Assembly (NCBI GenBank): GCA_001724265.1
Contig: MEDY01000244.1
Span: 1-45,853 of the forward strand
Direction: 5' to 3'
Length of the DNA: 45,853 bases
Origin: Rhizaria sp. SCN 62-66
Lineage: Eukaryota; Rhizaria, unplaced
Below, one piece after another: positions 1-12,694 of the stretch (position 1 is its first letter; each line of letters opens with the position of its first letter). The notes beneath the pieces were generated by a model. That model was not told the origin of the DNA. It did no database searches and saw only the letters and a program-made list of their open reading frames with translations. Made by a program: the position numbers and the translations under genes.

Positions 1-3000
1 CGGTCGCGCACTGCACGCTCTGCGGACCTGCGGATCGCATCCGTGGCCTGTGAGGACGCGTCAACTCCCACGGTCGCCGCGGCCTCGCTCAGCGCGGGCG
101 ACGGGGAGGTTGAGCCAAGCGGGCTGACGAGGCAAGCGGCCGCGGCAGCGGCGGCTGCGGCCACGGCGGCGGCGTCTTTGCTCGCTGCCGCGGCCACGGC
201 CTTGGACGCGCCCGCGGAGGTTGGGGCAGCGCCCGCGGCGGCGGAGACGACGGCGGCAGCGGCGGTCGCGGTAGTGGCGACGGCGCCGGAGCTGGCGGAG
301 CCACCGGCGGCCGCGCCGCTGGCAGCAGAGGCGGCCGTGAGCGCCGCAGTGGCGGCCGCGGCGGCCGCGTTGGCGTTGGCGACAGTAACCGACGCAGCGG
401 CCGCGGCGGCGGAGACCAAGCGCGCTTCCTCTTCGACGAGATCGGCCCAGCACGGCAACAGCGCCATCGTGCGGTTCGTCATGCTGACCGCAGCCAGCGA
501 GGATGATGCTGCGGTGAGCGCGGAGGCGGCGGCCGAGAGCTCGGCACGCTGATAGCCCTGCATCGCGGGCTCCACGCGCGCGCACGTTTGCGCCTCGAGC
601 AACAAGCGGCCGTAGGGCGCGGAGACGGTGACCAGGTCCAGACCGGCCTTCTCGCGGCGGAAACGGTACGCCGACAGTCTAAACAATGAAACAAGAGTTT
701 GAACAAGTAAAATATATCGTGAGATGTTGAGTTAATGTGAATAAGAAAGGAGCAGCAAAGAAAATATGATCAAATAAAATAAAAGAAGCAAGCAGTGATT
801 CGTACCCAAGGGCCTCCACGTGGCTGAGCGCGGCTGCGACAGGGATATGCGAGTTGGGCAGCAAATCACGAGCCAGCATCGCAGGGTGCACAGTCATAAA
901 TGCGAGCGCAGAGACGTCCTCGCGGTGGCGGCCGCGCTGGTGCGAAGGCAGCGCATCAAACAGCTGCTGCAGCACAGGCATTTCGCCCACGCCGCCGCCG
1001 CCAGAGTCGCCACCCCCGCAGCAGCCGGCGTCGTCGGGCGACGCGTAGCCCGCGGCGCGACGCGCGTCCTCGTTGGCCTGGCCGCGCGCGTTGCGACCGT
1101 CTGAGCCGTCGCCGCCGCCGGTGCCGCAGCAGCCGCCCGAGCAGCAGCCCTTGCCGCTGCTCGCGGGGCGGTCGAAGGTCTCGGCGTTGCTCCAGAGCTC
1201 GCCGTCGGCCGCGTCGTCGTCGTCGTCGAACTCGAAGCCGACCGTGGTGCTGCGCTGGCGGAAGGCGTTGGACCCGTCGCTGTCGTGCGCCGACGCCGAC
1301 GCGGCGCGCGGCGCGGAAGACAGCGGAACCATCTCGATCGCGAGCCCGTCGGCGGTGCCGGCGGCGGACGCTCTCTCGCGCGCGGCGGCGGCAGCGGCGG
1401 CGGCAGCGCGCGTCTCGCGTTCGGCCTCGGCCTCGATTCTCTTGATCGCATTTCGCTTTGCGCGTTCACGGCGGCGCGCGTCGGCCTCGGCCACGGATGC
1501 GGCGTCCATGCCGAGCGACTGCTGCAGGATGTTGGGCTGCGACACCATGAGCACAACGTCGTGGCCGCCGGGCGCGACCGAGAGCTTCGCGGCCCACGCG
1601 CGTGCCACCATCAGCGACTGCGGGTCCGTCGCATAGTCGCGCGGGGAGAGTCCGAAGACGTCGGACGACAGCAGCGCGGGAAGATCGGCGCTCGCGCACC
1701 GCGGAGCGCTCAGCGCGGCCTGCAGCAGGCGGGCGCGCGACACAGCCGCGGCGCTCAGCGCGGCGCCGCGCATGGAGACGGTGTACAGGTGCGCGAACAG
1801 CGGGCACGTCGCGGCAGTAGCCTGCTGCGAGGTGGAATCCGCGCGAGAACGCTTGCGCGACATGCTATGCGTCGCGTGCGCGTTGCCGTGCGTCGTCGGC
1901 GAGTGCTGCGGCGGCGGTGCGTGAGGGAGCATCAGCGCCGCTGCAGCGTCGTCGTCGTTAGCGATGTACGCGCCGACGAGCGGGAACGCGGCAACTGCGT
2001 TGGCGACGGCCAGCATGCGCAGGCGCGCGTCCGGCCCGGGCTCCCAGCACAGCCCCGCGCCCGCGTGAGCGCCCGCACTGGTGGCGACGTCACTGCCGTC
2101 AAGCGCGGCGAGTAGAGCGGTGGCGAGCGGCGCGGCAGGCGCGGCGGCGAGCGCGGCGACCTCTGCGCTAACAGTCACCCCCGCGGCCTCGGCCTCCGCA
2201 AACAGTGCCGCGGCGGCCGCGGTGGCGACGGCGGCGACCACGGGCGTGACCGCAGGCAGCGCGGCGCAGGGCGGGACTGATTGCGGCGGGTCGACCCAGT
2301 ACACGTCGCCACCGTAGGGCTCGGCGGAAAGAGCGTCGGCGCGCGCCCACGTGGCCACGTCGTCTCCGGCAGCGCCAGGTCCCCCCGCAGCGGCGCCGGC
2401 CGGGGGCGCACCGCCGGCGTTCGCGCCCGTAGCGCTGCCGCCGGCAGTGGCGCGGAAGGCGATGGGCTCGGTGTCGGGGTCGAGCGCGGCGCACTTGCCG
2501 AGCAGCGAGAGCAGCGCGGTGAGCACGTGCGGCGGCAGCGGCGGCACCGACATCGGGCCCCCACGCTGCGCCGTGTCGCGCTGCGCCGCGTCACTGCGCT
2601 GCACAGCGTCGTGGCGTTGCGCGGCGTCGCCGCCAGCAGTCGAATCGCTGCCCGCGAGCGGGTACGCGGCGGCGGCCGCGGCGGTGGCGGCGGCGACGTA
2701 GGTGGACGCTGCGCGGCGGCCCTGCATGCGCAGCATCACAGCGAGCGGCCGGCGCACGTACGCACCCAGCGTCGCGGCGACGGCGCGCAGGCCGCAGTAC
2801 TGCGGCATCGGCGCCAGCGCGGGCATGTCCGCGGGCGCGGGCGCGGACCGCGGAGGCGTCGGGAACGTTAAGTGGTGAGCGAGCGCGGTTTCACCAGTGC
2901 GGACGCCGGCTGCTGTGTTGGAGTTGTGCGAGCTAGCGGTGCTGAGGCTGGGGACTGCGAGGCGGAGCGAAGACGCGGGCTTGTCGCCGGCGTCCTTGGT

Positions 3001-6000
3001 CTCCTCGTGCTCATCACCTTCATCGCCCTCGATCAGCGGCGCGCCGGGTAAGCTCAACACCGACACAGACGGCGCGTGCATCACGGGATAAGTGTCGACA
3101 CCGTTGCTGGTGGTGCCCGTGGCCGCGGCGGCGCGGAGCCGCGTGGCGTCGGCGGCGTGGTGCTGAACCTCGGCACCGGTGCGCGCGGTGAGCGCGGAGA
3201 AGATCATGATCGCGGCCGACGCGCGGGGCCGCTGGTACAGCGCGGCGAGGTGCGCCAGCGTCTGGTCGCGCGGCCCCATCGCGGGCAGCGCGGCGAGCGG
3301 CGGGGACATCAGGTGCGGACGCGGCGTCGCCGTCGTGGGCGGGGTCGCGGTGGTGAGCGCGGTGAGGTAGATGTCGCCACAGGGCGCTGGCGCGGGCGGC
3401 AGGGAGACGCGGTAGGCTTCGGATAGGAGCTCGCAGAGACCGCCCCAGGACACCGAGGCTGGACCACTTACAGCAGAGGAATTACCGTTGTGTGATCCCT
3501 GGGCGCTCTGAGTCTGGCTGCTCTGGTTCTGTCCCTGGGCCACCTGGTTAGGGGAGATTACGATGGCTGACAGAAGGCCGTTCACGGGAGTTGCGGGGAC
3601 AGGCGTGTGCGTCGTCGTCGGAGGCGTTCCGTGCGAGGCCGTACTAGAGGTACTACTGACGCTCGCACTCGGGTTCAAGGCGGGAGCGTCGATCGAGGCG
3701 CGGATGCAGCGGAGCGTGCGTTGCACAAAGTCAAGCCGCCTGGGCTGCGCGTCGAAAAACGCGAACCGCGCGCCATCGTCCTTGCTCTCATCGCCGTGGT
3801 CGCCGCGCTGGTCCAAGAACGCACGGCGCGCGCGCGCCTGCGCTGCGGCTTCATCGTCCTCGCCCGCAGCGTCGACGCCGACGTCGTCCTCGTCGCCCGC
3901 AGCGGCGGCGCTAGTGGACGACGCCGCCGCGGCGCCCCCGGACTTGCCGAGCACGGGCTTGCGCGCGCTGGCGCCATAGTACGCGTTTCTGCCATTGCCT
4001 CTACCGTTGAGATCGCCGTCGTCGTCGTCGTCATCGTCGTCGGGCTCGTCGGCCTCCTGCTGCATGCGGCGCACGTCGTCGAACGCGAGTCCTTCACGCG
4101 CCGCGCCGCGGCGGGCGCGGCCGGCGCGGACGCGCGCGCGCAGACCGGCCGCGCCTCTCGCGCCGCCTCTCGCGCCGCCGCCGTTGCCGTCGTCGTCGTC
4201 ATCGTCGCCGCAGTCGCCGTCGCCGGCGGCGTCGGGGAGAATCGTCTGCCCCGCAGCCGTAGCGGGTACGTAATCCTCAGCGACGCCGTAGACCGCGCCG
4301 GGCACCGAGGCGACATCTTCGGCGCGCTCAAAGCCGAGCGCGGGGCCGAAACGCAGCGGGCGCGCGCGGCGCTGCCAGTAGAACCCCATGGCGCCGGCGT
4401 CAGGCCGCGGGGCGACTGCGCCCGCGACGGGGCCAGTGCACGGCGGGAGCGCCGGGTGCGTCACAGGCAGCAGCGGCGAGAGCGCGCGGGACGGGAACGG
4501 CGCCCACGCGGCCGGGCGCAGAGCGGGCAGAACGGGGCTGGGGAAGGGAACCCACAGCGGCCACTGCGGCGGCGCGGCGGGCGGGCCGGCGAGCGTCGCG
4601 GGGGCCGCCTGTGCGGCCGACGGCCGCGATGACGCAGCGCTGTTGGCGCTGCTATTGTTGGTTGCGGTGGGGATGCGGTCGAGAGGACGCAGCACGGGGC
4701 GAGAGAAGCCCTGCAGCATTGGCACGGCCGAGTCGAAAATAGACGGCGGTCCTGTGGCAGTCGCAGTGTTGACAGAACTTGTGTTGTTGTTGTTGTTGTT
4801 GCTGGTGCTCGTGGTGTTGTGAACGCGCGTGCCAAGAGTTGCAGAGTCGGGATCCGTCCCGACAACCGAGACCGCAACACCAGACGTCGTACGCGCAGAG
4901 CTCTGCATCGAGCCATTATGCGTGAAACCACTCTGCGCCAAGTTGCTTTGCGCTGAGTTACTCTGCGCGGCAGACTGGGCGCCGAAGCCCATGGCGGCGC
5001 CGGTGGCGCTCGATGCCGCGTCGGGCGACGACGGCACGTACGGCGGCTGTGGGGGCGCGAGAGGGCCAGCGCGCATGCCCCTGCTAACGCCACCACTTGA
5101 GGCACCGGCGCGGAAGCTGCCGCGGGGTAATGGCGGATTGAACGCCGTCGGTCCGCCGATCGCGACGGAGCGGGAGACGGAGACGCCGTCGCTGTGGTCG
5201 ACGTCGGTGCCGGCGCCGGCGTCGCTGTCGTCGGCGCTCTCGCGGTTGTTGTCGTCGTCGTTGCTGCCACCGCGGTCAGCGTCACTGGCGTCCGAGTCCG
5301 AGTCCGACGCCGAGAGGTCTTCGCCGAGCATGATGGTCAACACGTCCGTCTTGTCGTCCGCAGCAGCCGCGGAGGCCGCCGAGGCTGGTGCCATGGCGGC
5401 GGCCGCCGTGAAGGCCTCCGAGAGCTCAACCCGCGCGCCGGCGGCCTCTGCGACGGCCGCGGAAGCGAGAAGCGCGCCTAGTGACTCCGTGCGCGTACGG
5501 TCGCAGTCGTCTAGCGCGGCGTGCAGCGCGGTAATGCTGCCGGCTAGCGGCGCGGACGGCACGGCAGCCGCGGGCGGGAGCAGGTGCGGGGCGAAGTACC
5601 GCAGCCAGACTTCGACCCAGTGCAGCGAGCGCGAGCGCGGGAGACCGGCGGCGGAGAGAGACGCACGCAGCGCGCGCAGACGCGGGAGCAGCACGCGGCG
5701 CCGCAGTGTCGTGAGCATCGCGCGCCGACGCGCAAGCGGGGGCACGTCCTCCGCACCCGCACCCGCGCCAGCGCCAGAGCCGTAGCCGGTCACAGAAGCG
5801 GGGGGCGCGGGCAGAGTCTCCGTGTATGTGCGGAGCGCGGCGGCGGCGCGGGAGAGGCGTGCGACGAGCCGCGCGCGCTCTAGCGCGGCGAGCGGCGCGG
5901 GCAGCAGGCGCAGCGCCGTGGGGGCGAGCCGCGCCGTGTCGAGCGAGGACCTGAGTCGGCGGTAATGCGCGAGCGGGAAGCCGAGCGCAAAGAGGTCGCC

Positions 6001-9000
6001 GACGTCGGTGCCCTGGAAGTCGGCGCCGGCGTCGAGCAGCAGCGACGCGCACAGCAGCATGTGTTGTCGCCAGGGGAAAGCTGCGCCGGGGGGCAGCGCG
6101 GTCGCGAACGCGCGCGGGAGCGAGTCGGCTGCGGCAGCGATGGCAGCGGCAGCGGTCGCGGCGGCGGCGCGGGCGTGTTGCGCGGCGGCCGCGGCGGAGG
6201 CGGTGGCGGCCTGCGCGGGCGCGTACTTGCTGCTGTTGCGGCGCGTGTTGGCCGCCAAAGTCGCCGCAGCGTCGGCAGCAGCGGCGGCACTCGACGCGGC
6301 CTGCGCGGCCTCCTCAGCGGCGCGGCGGGCGCGGCGCACGCGCGTCTGTCGCTGCTTGCGCCAGACCGCCGTGACGGCCGCTGTGTACCCAGCCAAATCG
6401 CGCTCGAAGCGGGCGCGCTGGTCGAGATACCGGCGCCAGATGCGCGTGAACACAGCCAGCGGCAGGAGACCGCCCGCAGAACACCGCAGCAGGTGCGTGG
6501 CGGGGGCGACTGCGGTCGGGTCGGTCAGGTGCGGGGCGAGAAACTCGGCCAGCGTCGGCGCGGGCGGCGTTGGCAACGCGTTGCGCGCACTGCCGCCGGC
6601 CGCACTGGCGCTCGCACTAATCGTACTGGCGACACCGGAAGACGACGACGACGAGGATGAAAGCGAAGAGTAAGCCTTGGCGGCCGAAGTGGCCTGTTTC
6701 GACCCTGCGGCGGCCGCAGCGGCGGTCGCGGCGTGCGCTGCAGCGGTGGCTTCGGCGAACGCTTCGGGGAACACCGCGTGCGCGTCGTCGCAATCGTCTG
6801 TCACCAGCGGCATGCCAAGGCGGTACATGCGTACGGGTCCCAGGGTGAGAAGCTGAACGGCGGGCAGCCAGGGCCGCGCGGGCGGCGCCGGAGGCGCGGG
6901 GACCGAGGCCAGCCCGGAGGGATCCCACCGGCTCGCGCGGCGCCGGGCCGCGGCCGCTGCGTCACTGGCACCGCCGGCGGCGGCCCCGGTCGCAGCAGCC
7001 GCGCCGGCCGGGCCTGCCGTGGGCGCGGACGAGGCGGATGGCGTGTAGTGGTTGGGCTTACCGGGGCGCAGTGCGAGGAAGATGGGCGCCAATGCCTCGC
7101 CCTCACTGTCGCCGGCGCCGTCGCTGTCGTAGAGGTATGCCAGCTGCGGCGCCGCGGCGAGCGCGATGAAAAGCCGCAAGTCCCGCGCGCGCGCCGCAAG
7201 TGAGATGAGGCGGCGGCACAGGTCGCGGCGCCCGGCGATGGCGGGCAGCGCGAAGAGCTCGGCGGCAGTGGCGAGAGAGAGCGTGTGCGGCGCCGGGGCA
7301 CGCCAGCCTGCGTTGAACGCCTCCAGTAGCAGTTCTGGCGTGACACGGTCGAGCAGCGCGGCGTCGATGTCGCGCGGACGCCGCCGCAGCAGGCCTTCGT
7401 GGCGCCAGAAGTAGTCATGCGCAACCGCGGGCAGCGGGCGCAGCTCGTGGAGGAGGTAGTGCCGCGCCAGCACGCCGACGGCCTCCTCTGGGGTCTGCGC
7501 GCACAGGGCCGGAGAGCCGGTGACCGTGAGCAGCGAGACGTCGGCGCCCGCCAGCAGCAGCAGGCGCAGCACGGCGACGGAGCCGCGGGGCAGAGCTGCG
7601 GCGGCGGTGAGGAGGGCCTCGGGGTCCGCGGTCGCCGCGAGAGCGGATGAAGCGGTGGCGAGGACCGACGCCGCGCCGCCGCCCAGAGACGGCAGCGCGG
7701 AGACGCTCCGATGCGGCGACACAGAGCTAGAGCCCGCGCCAGCGCCGCCGTTGATGCCGGCGGCGGCAGTGCCCATGACTGCGGCTGTGGTGGGGACAGA
7801 GAGGCTGCCCGCGCTCTGCGCACCGGGCATGCGACCAGCAGAGGCGGCAGCGGCCGCGGCGGCGGCTGCGGCGGCGGCTGCGGCGACGGCGGGCGGCGGC
7901 TGCGTGAACTTGTATGCGTCAAACGCGGCGAAATGCAGCGCGGTCCAGCCCAGCGAGTTGCCTGCGTTGACCAGTGCAACCAGCGGCGGCGGCGCTGAGT
8001 CGGCCGTCTGCGACCACTGCGCGCGCACGGGGTACAGGTTCGCGAAAATCTCCGCCGCCGAGCCTAGCGCAGGGCCCGCGAGGCCGGAGGGCGCGCGGCA
8101 GGCGGCCGTGGCGGCGCTGGCGGCCGCGGCTCCGGCCGCGGCGGCGGCCTCGGGGGTCGCGCCTGACGCGAGCGCCGCTGCAGAGGCCGCGGCGGCTGCG
8201 GCGGCTGGACTCGCCCCCGCGCCTGCGCCGCTGCCGATCATCCATAGCGCGGCGGCGGGGGACGCGAAGGCGTCGTCTTCGGCCTGTGCGCCGGCGAGGG
8301 CTTCCTCGGGCTCGGCGGCGGGCAGAGAGAAGAAATCAGCGCCCCGCGCGGCCGAGGCGGAGGAGGAAGATGAGGGGCCGGATAGAGAGAACGGCACCGC
8401 GTGGGGCGCGACGTGCGTTGCGGCAGGGCGCGCGCTGCCGGTGTCGATCTCAGCGTCGACATCCGCATCGACATCCCCCGCATCGTCGGCACCGGGCGTA
8501 CGGGTGCCAAATCCGACTCCGGGGCCAGCGGTCAGAGACGGGGGCCCGGCCTGCGGCGAGCTTGTGGCAGACTTACGAGCGCTGTTGCTACCGCCGCCGC
8601 CGCCATTGCTGTTGTTGCCGTTGGCAGCAGAGAAAAGCATGCCGGGCCCGCTAGCCATTTGCGCGCGCTGGCGCTCATGAATGGCCGCAATCTGCGCCTT
8701 TTGTAGCATGGCGAACTGGCGCTGCACGAGCTGTCGCCGCGCCGACACGCACGCCACCATCGCGGCCTGCGCCGCAGCGCGCTTGCGCGGGTTTGTCGCC
8801 GCAGCCAGATACGCAGCGCGTGCGGCACGTAGTTCCTTGACGGCGACGTCGTAGGATGGGAAGCCGAGGAGCACCGCGCAGAGGTCAGCGTGTCCGTACG
8901 CCGCGCCGACGTGCAACGGGCCCTCGCCGGTGACCGACGACGGCAACGGGGTCGCGCCGCAGTGCAGCAGCGCCTTGGCCACGGTCGTGTTGCCCGTCTG

Positions 9001-12000
9001 CGCGGCCAGCAGCAGCGGGGAGTCGCCGCCCAGTGAGACGGCGTCCGGGTCCGCACCGCGGCGCAGCAACAGCAGCACGGCGTCTTCGGCGCAGCGCGAT
9101 GAGGCAACGTGAAGCGGCGTCTGTGCCTGACCGTCGGGGGCGTTCGCGTCTGCGCCAGCGTCTAGCAGCAGCGTGAGCAAGCGAACCGACGGCGCAGACG
9201 CAGCGGGCGTCATCACACCCCCCGTGCCCACGCGGCCACTACTGTTGCTGCTGTTGTTGTTCGCGGCGGTGGTCGCAGTCGCAATGACGCGCTGCCAAAA
9301 CGCCAGCGCCTTGCCGGCCGACGGCGACGGCACCGCGCAGCCGTTGAGCGCGGCGTCGCCCTCGGCCAGCGCGGCCTCGTAGTCAGCCGGTCCACGGTCG
9401 CCGCCGGGGCCGAAGCCAGAGCTCGCGGCGGAAGACGGGGACGGCGCGGGCGCGGCGAGCACGAGCGCGGAGGCCGCAGGGGCGTCGGCGGCGGCCGTGG
9501 AGGCGCGGGGCGCAGGCAGGCGGATGCCGAGCGCGGCAGCGGCGGCGGCGGCGGGGTCAGTCGCAGAACCGGTCGCCACGATCGCAACCGCGGCGCTCGT
9601 CGTCGCGGCAGCGGTCGCCGCTGAAGCAGCTGTGTTATCACTATTCGACGACGAGGACGATGCAGGAGCAGCGGCGGCGGCTGTCAAAGGCGACAGAGCG
9701 TTGTCGGTGCCGCCGCGGTTGCCCCAGCGCGCCAGCCCAGGCGAACCCGCGTTGATAGTACCGTGCGCCTGGCCCTGGCCCTGGCGGGCTTGCAGAGACG
9801 TGGCGACGGCGATCGCCGCCGCGGTCTGCGCCGCCGCAACGGCCGCCGCACAGGCCGCCGCTGCCGCGTCCGCGGTCTGCCGCAACGCCGAGTGGCCCCA
9901 CGTGCCTTCGGCGAACGCATAGAGAGCAGGCGGGGGCGCGGCGAGCACCTGCAGCGCAACTGTGGGCGGCGGCACGAACGCCTGCGCAATTGACGTGTGT
10001 TGCGCTGCGTAATGCGCCGGTGTCGCGCCCGCGCCGTCACGTGCACTGGGCTCGGCACCGGCGGCGAGTAGAAGCGCGGCGACCGAGTCGTGGGCCGCGA
10101 TGGCGGCCACGTGCAGCGGGGCGCGGCCTAGCACGCACCGAGCGCCGACCAGGTCCGCCACAGTCGCGACCGAGCCCGTGCCCGCGTTCACGGCGGCGGT
10201 CACGGCGGCGGGGGCGACCGCGGCGGCGCCGGCGCCGGTGCGCGCGCGGGCGGCGGCGGCGGCGGAGGCGACCGCGGCGGCGCGCGACGCCTTGTTGGCC
10301 GCGGCGGCGCGCGCTGCGGCGACGGCGGCGGCGGCGTGGTCGATGAGCCGCCCCGCGACGTCGCTGTGGCCCAGCAGCGCGGCGACGTGCAGCGGGGTAA
10401 AGCCGGCCGCGTCGGGCGCGGTCAAAGCGTACCCGGCGGCCGGAGCGCGGAGCAGCCGCGTGACGGCGTCGAGTCCGCCCTGTGCGCAGGCGAGGTGGAG
10501 CGGACACCGCCGGTCGACGTCGAGAGCCGAGGCGTCGGCGCGGGCGGTGAGAAGCAGCTCGACGCACGGCAGCGCGCCGCGCAGCGCAGCCCCGTGCAGC
10601 GGCGTGGCAAGGCGGGAGGATCGCGCGGCAACGTCGGCGTCAGGCGTCACCGAGGCCGCCAGGAGCTTCGCCAGCGGGGCCTCGGCGCCGGCCCAGGCTG
10701 CGCAGTGCAGCGGGAGCAGGCGTTTCGCGGTGGTTTTGGCCGCGATTGAGGCGCCGCGCGCAAGCAGCAGTGCCACGGCGGCCGGACGGTCGAGCGCGGC
10801 CGCGATATGGAGCGCTGTAAAGCCCGCCGGGTCTGCCATCCACACCAGGCGGTCGCACTGCTCCCGGGCCGCGGCGGCGGCGGCCTGCGCGGCGGCGGTC
10901 GCGGCGGCAGCGGCGGCGGCGGCGGCAGCGGCGGCGTCGCTGTTGCCGGTGCCGGTGCTGCTGGAGACTGCCGAGTGGGCGTTGGCCGCGGCCGTGGCGG
11001 CTTCAGCGGCGGCGGCGACCGCGGCGGCGGCGTCGGTCATGGCATCGTCTTCGTCCAAGATAGCGCGCGTCTGGACAGTGTCGTTGGCGACAATAGCGCG
11101 CACCAGCGCCAGCAGACGCGGGTGTTCGGGGAACTCAACGGACGCGGCGCGCGCGAGCTCAGGCCGCTTGCCGCTGTCTGCCGCGGTGGCGGAGAGCGAC
11201 GTCGAGCCGTGCGAGAGCGAGGCGTCATCAGCGCTCTTGCGGGAGGGCGGGAAGAAGAATGATGCCGCGGAGCCGTCGCCGAACAGGGCGTCGTCGTCGT
11301 CCTCGGCGGCGCCGTCGCTGTCGTCGCCGGCGCCGTCGTCCGCGTCGGCCGGGTCGGCGTCCGAGCCAGAGTCAGTGTTGGGGTCCGTGTCTGACTGGTC
11401 GGCACCGGCGCCACCGGCTGCGGCGGCGGCGCGGCGGGCGCGCTGCTTGGCCTTGGCCTTACGTTTCGCGCTCGCAGCAGCAGCGGCGGCCGCGTCGGCG
11501 GCAGTGGCAGTCGAGTGTTTGCCCTTCTTGTTGGTGCTGACGTTTGAGTCTGAGTCGCTGCTGCTAGAGCCCGTGTCCGACAAGGAATCAGAGCCTGCGT
11601 CAACGGCGTCGAGAGCAACGACGTCGTGCAGAGACAGCGCGAGCGAGCCGAGGCTCACGGCGGACCCCGCGGTGGCCGAGGCGGCGGCAAAGGCGTCGGG
11701 ATCCGCGAGTTGCAGCGCATGGGCGAGTGCGGAACAGCCCTCGAGGGGGTTGAACTGTGCCAATAACGCGGGTAGCGGGTCGTCAATCGTGGCGAAGAGG
11801 CCGCTGTTGACGGCGCCCGCGGCGGCGACGGACGCGGCCGAGGCGGCGGAGACTGTGCCGAAGAGCGAGACCGAGTTGCCCGGTCCCAGCAGACGCGATA
11901 GACCAGAGATCGAAACAGAGCCAGAGCCAGGCGCGGCGCCGAGCGAGAGCGCGCCGGGCACCGCGGGACCGGAGCGCGGGGCGGGGGACGCGCCGTGAAC

Positions 12001-12027
12001 GCTCGCGGCGGAAGGGTCGGTCGGCAT
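1..12027 (-). CDS. Giant ankyrin-repeat protein (3' end outside window)
   Basis: Two exons are visible: 12027-806 and 678-1, running off the window edge in an open frame, giving at least 3966 residues. The start is the ATG at 12027; the frame is open 15 codons further upstream but only from a TTG. Ankyrin repeats with TPLH-type cores and LLLxxGA helices fall in clusters at about residues 390-670, 945-1060, 1360-1500 and 1990-2025. Long Ala, Ser, Asp and Gly tracts separate them. A basic/acidic coiled-coil-like stretch and a Cys-Cys/Gly-rich patch (about residues 3640-3700) precede the intron. The last exon resumes with a folded-looking segment and then a poly-Ala region. Ankyrin repeats mediate protein binding, so a scaffold role is inferred. 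No catalytic domain was recognised. The frame has no TAG, TAA or TGA. Confidence 0.85.
679..805 (-). other. Intron of the ankyrin gene (127 nt)
   Basis: On the minus strand it begins GTACGA and ends TTTAG after a T-rich tract. It is strikingly AT-rich against GC-rich flanks. Removing it joins CTT-GG to A-CTG, giving an open frame from 806 into 678 and on to the window edge. Read through instead, the frame stops at 679. Confidence 0.88.
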
Positions 12028-12694
12028 ATGCGCTGCGCAAGGAGGCAAGGCTCGGAGGCGCGCGCGGTTCAAGTGTGCGCGGGGAACTTGGCGTGGTGGA
12101 GGGCGTAGTCGTAAAACCTGTTCGAAAGAAAGATGTTAGGATTTCTACGGAGAAAAGCGAGGTATTTAGATGTAAAGGTAAGACTAGCACACCATATACA
12201 AAAATAGACTCAATTTTCGCAAGGTAAAATGTCCTAAGATGAGTTCGTGTGGCGGCACCTGCCCCACAGCCAGAGCAGCTGGGTTGGCTCGAAAATTAAA
12301 GTGCCAGTACACACACAAAACGGATGCTTGGGAAAATATTAAGAATGAAAGTGGAAGTAACACGGTCCTTACAATCCGAACAGTACGCCGACAATCCTCC
12401 CGACGTCTCGGGTGTCGCGATTCAGCAGTCGTTTTTGACTGTTGCTCGCCACTGGTGAGACCAAATCAAAAACCAGAGTCAGACTGTCCGTAGTAATCCT
12501 TTTAGTCGCGGCAACGAGGAGTTTTCGAGTCGAGCTTGACCGCTGCGTCACGGCTGACATGTGCGTCTAGGGTCCTATATGTTTCAACTCCGCAATTCTA
12601 TATGGTTCCTGTATATATACTGCGCCATTTATTGTGTTCTTGTATTTTTACTCACCCTGACGGATGTTTGCTTGTTATTCTCGCCATTTTCAGC
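12028..12694. promoter_or_regulatory. AT-rich divergent intergenic region
   Basis: This 667-bp spacer lies between the divergent starts of the ankyrin gene and the helicase gene, so it should hold both promoters. A TATA-like string (gtatatatac) lies at about 12610, some 85 bp before the helicase ATG. A pyrimidine-rich stretch ending in CAG lies directly before that ATG (12681-12693). It looks like a 3' splice site, so a short 5'UTR intron is possible. No convincing gene was seen. Confidence 0.5.

Noticed and set aside
10100-11998. 632-codon open frame on the plus strand inside the ankyrin gene
   Set aside because: It is an antisense shadow caused by GC-rich codons; the minus-strand frame carries clear ankyrin repeats.
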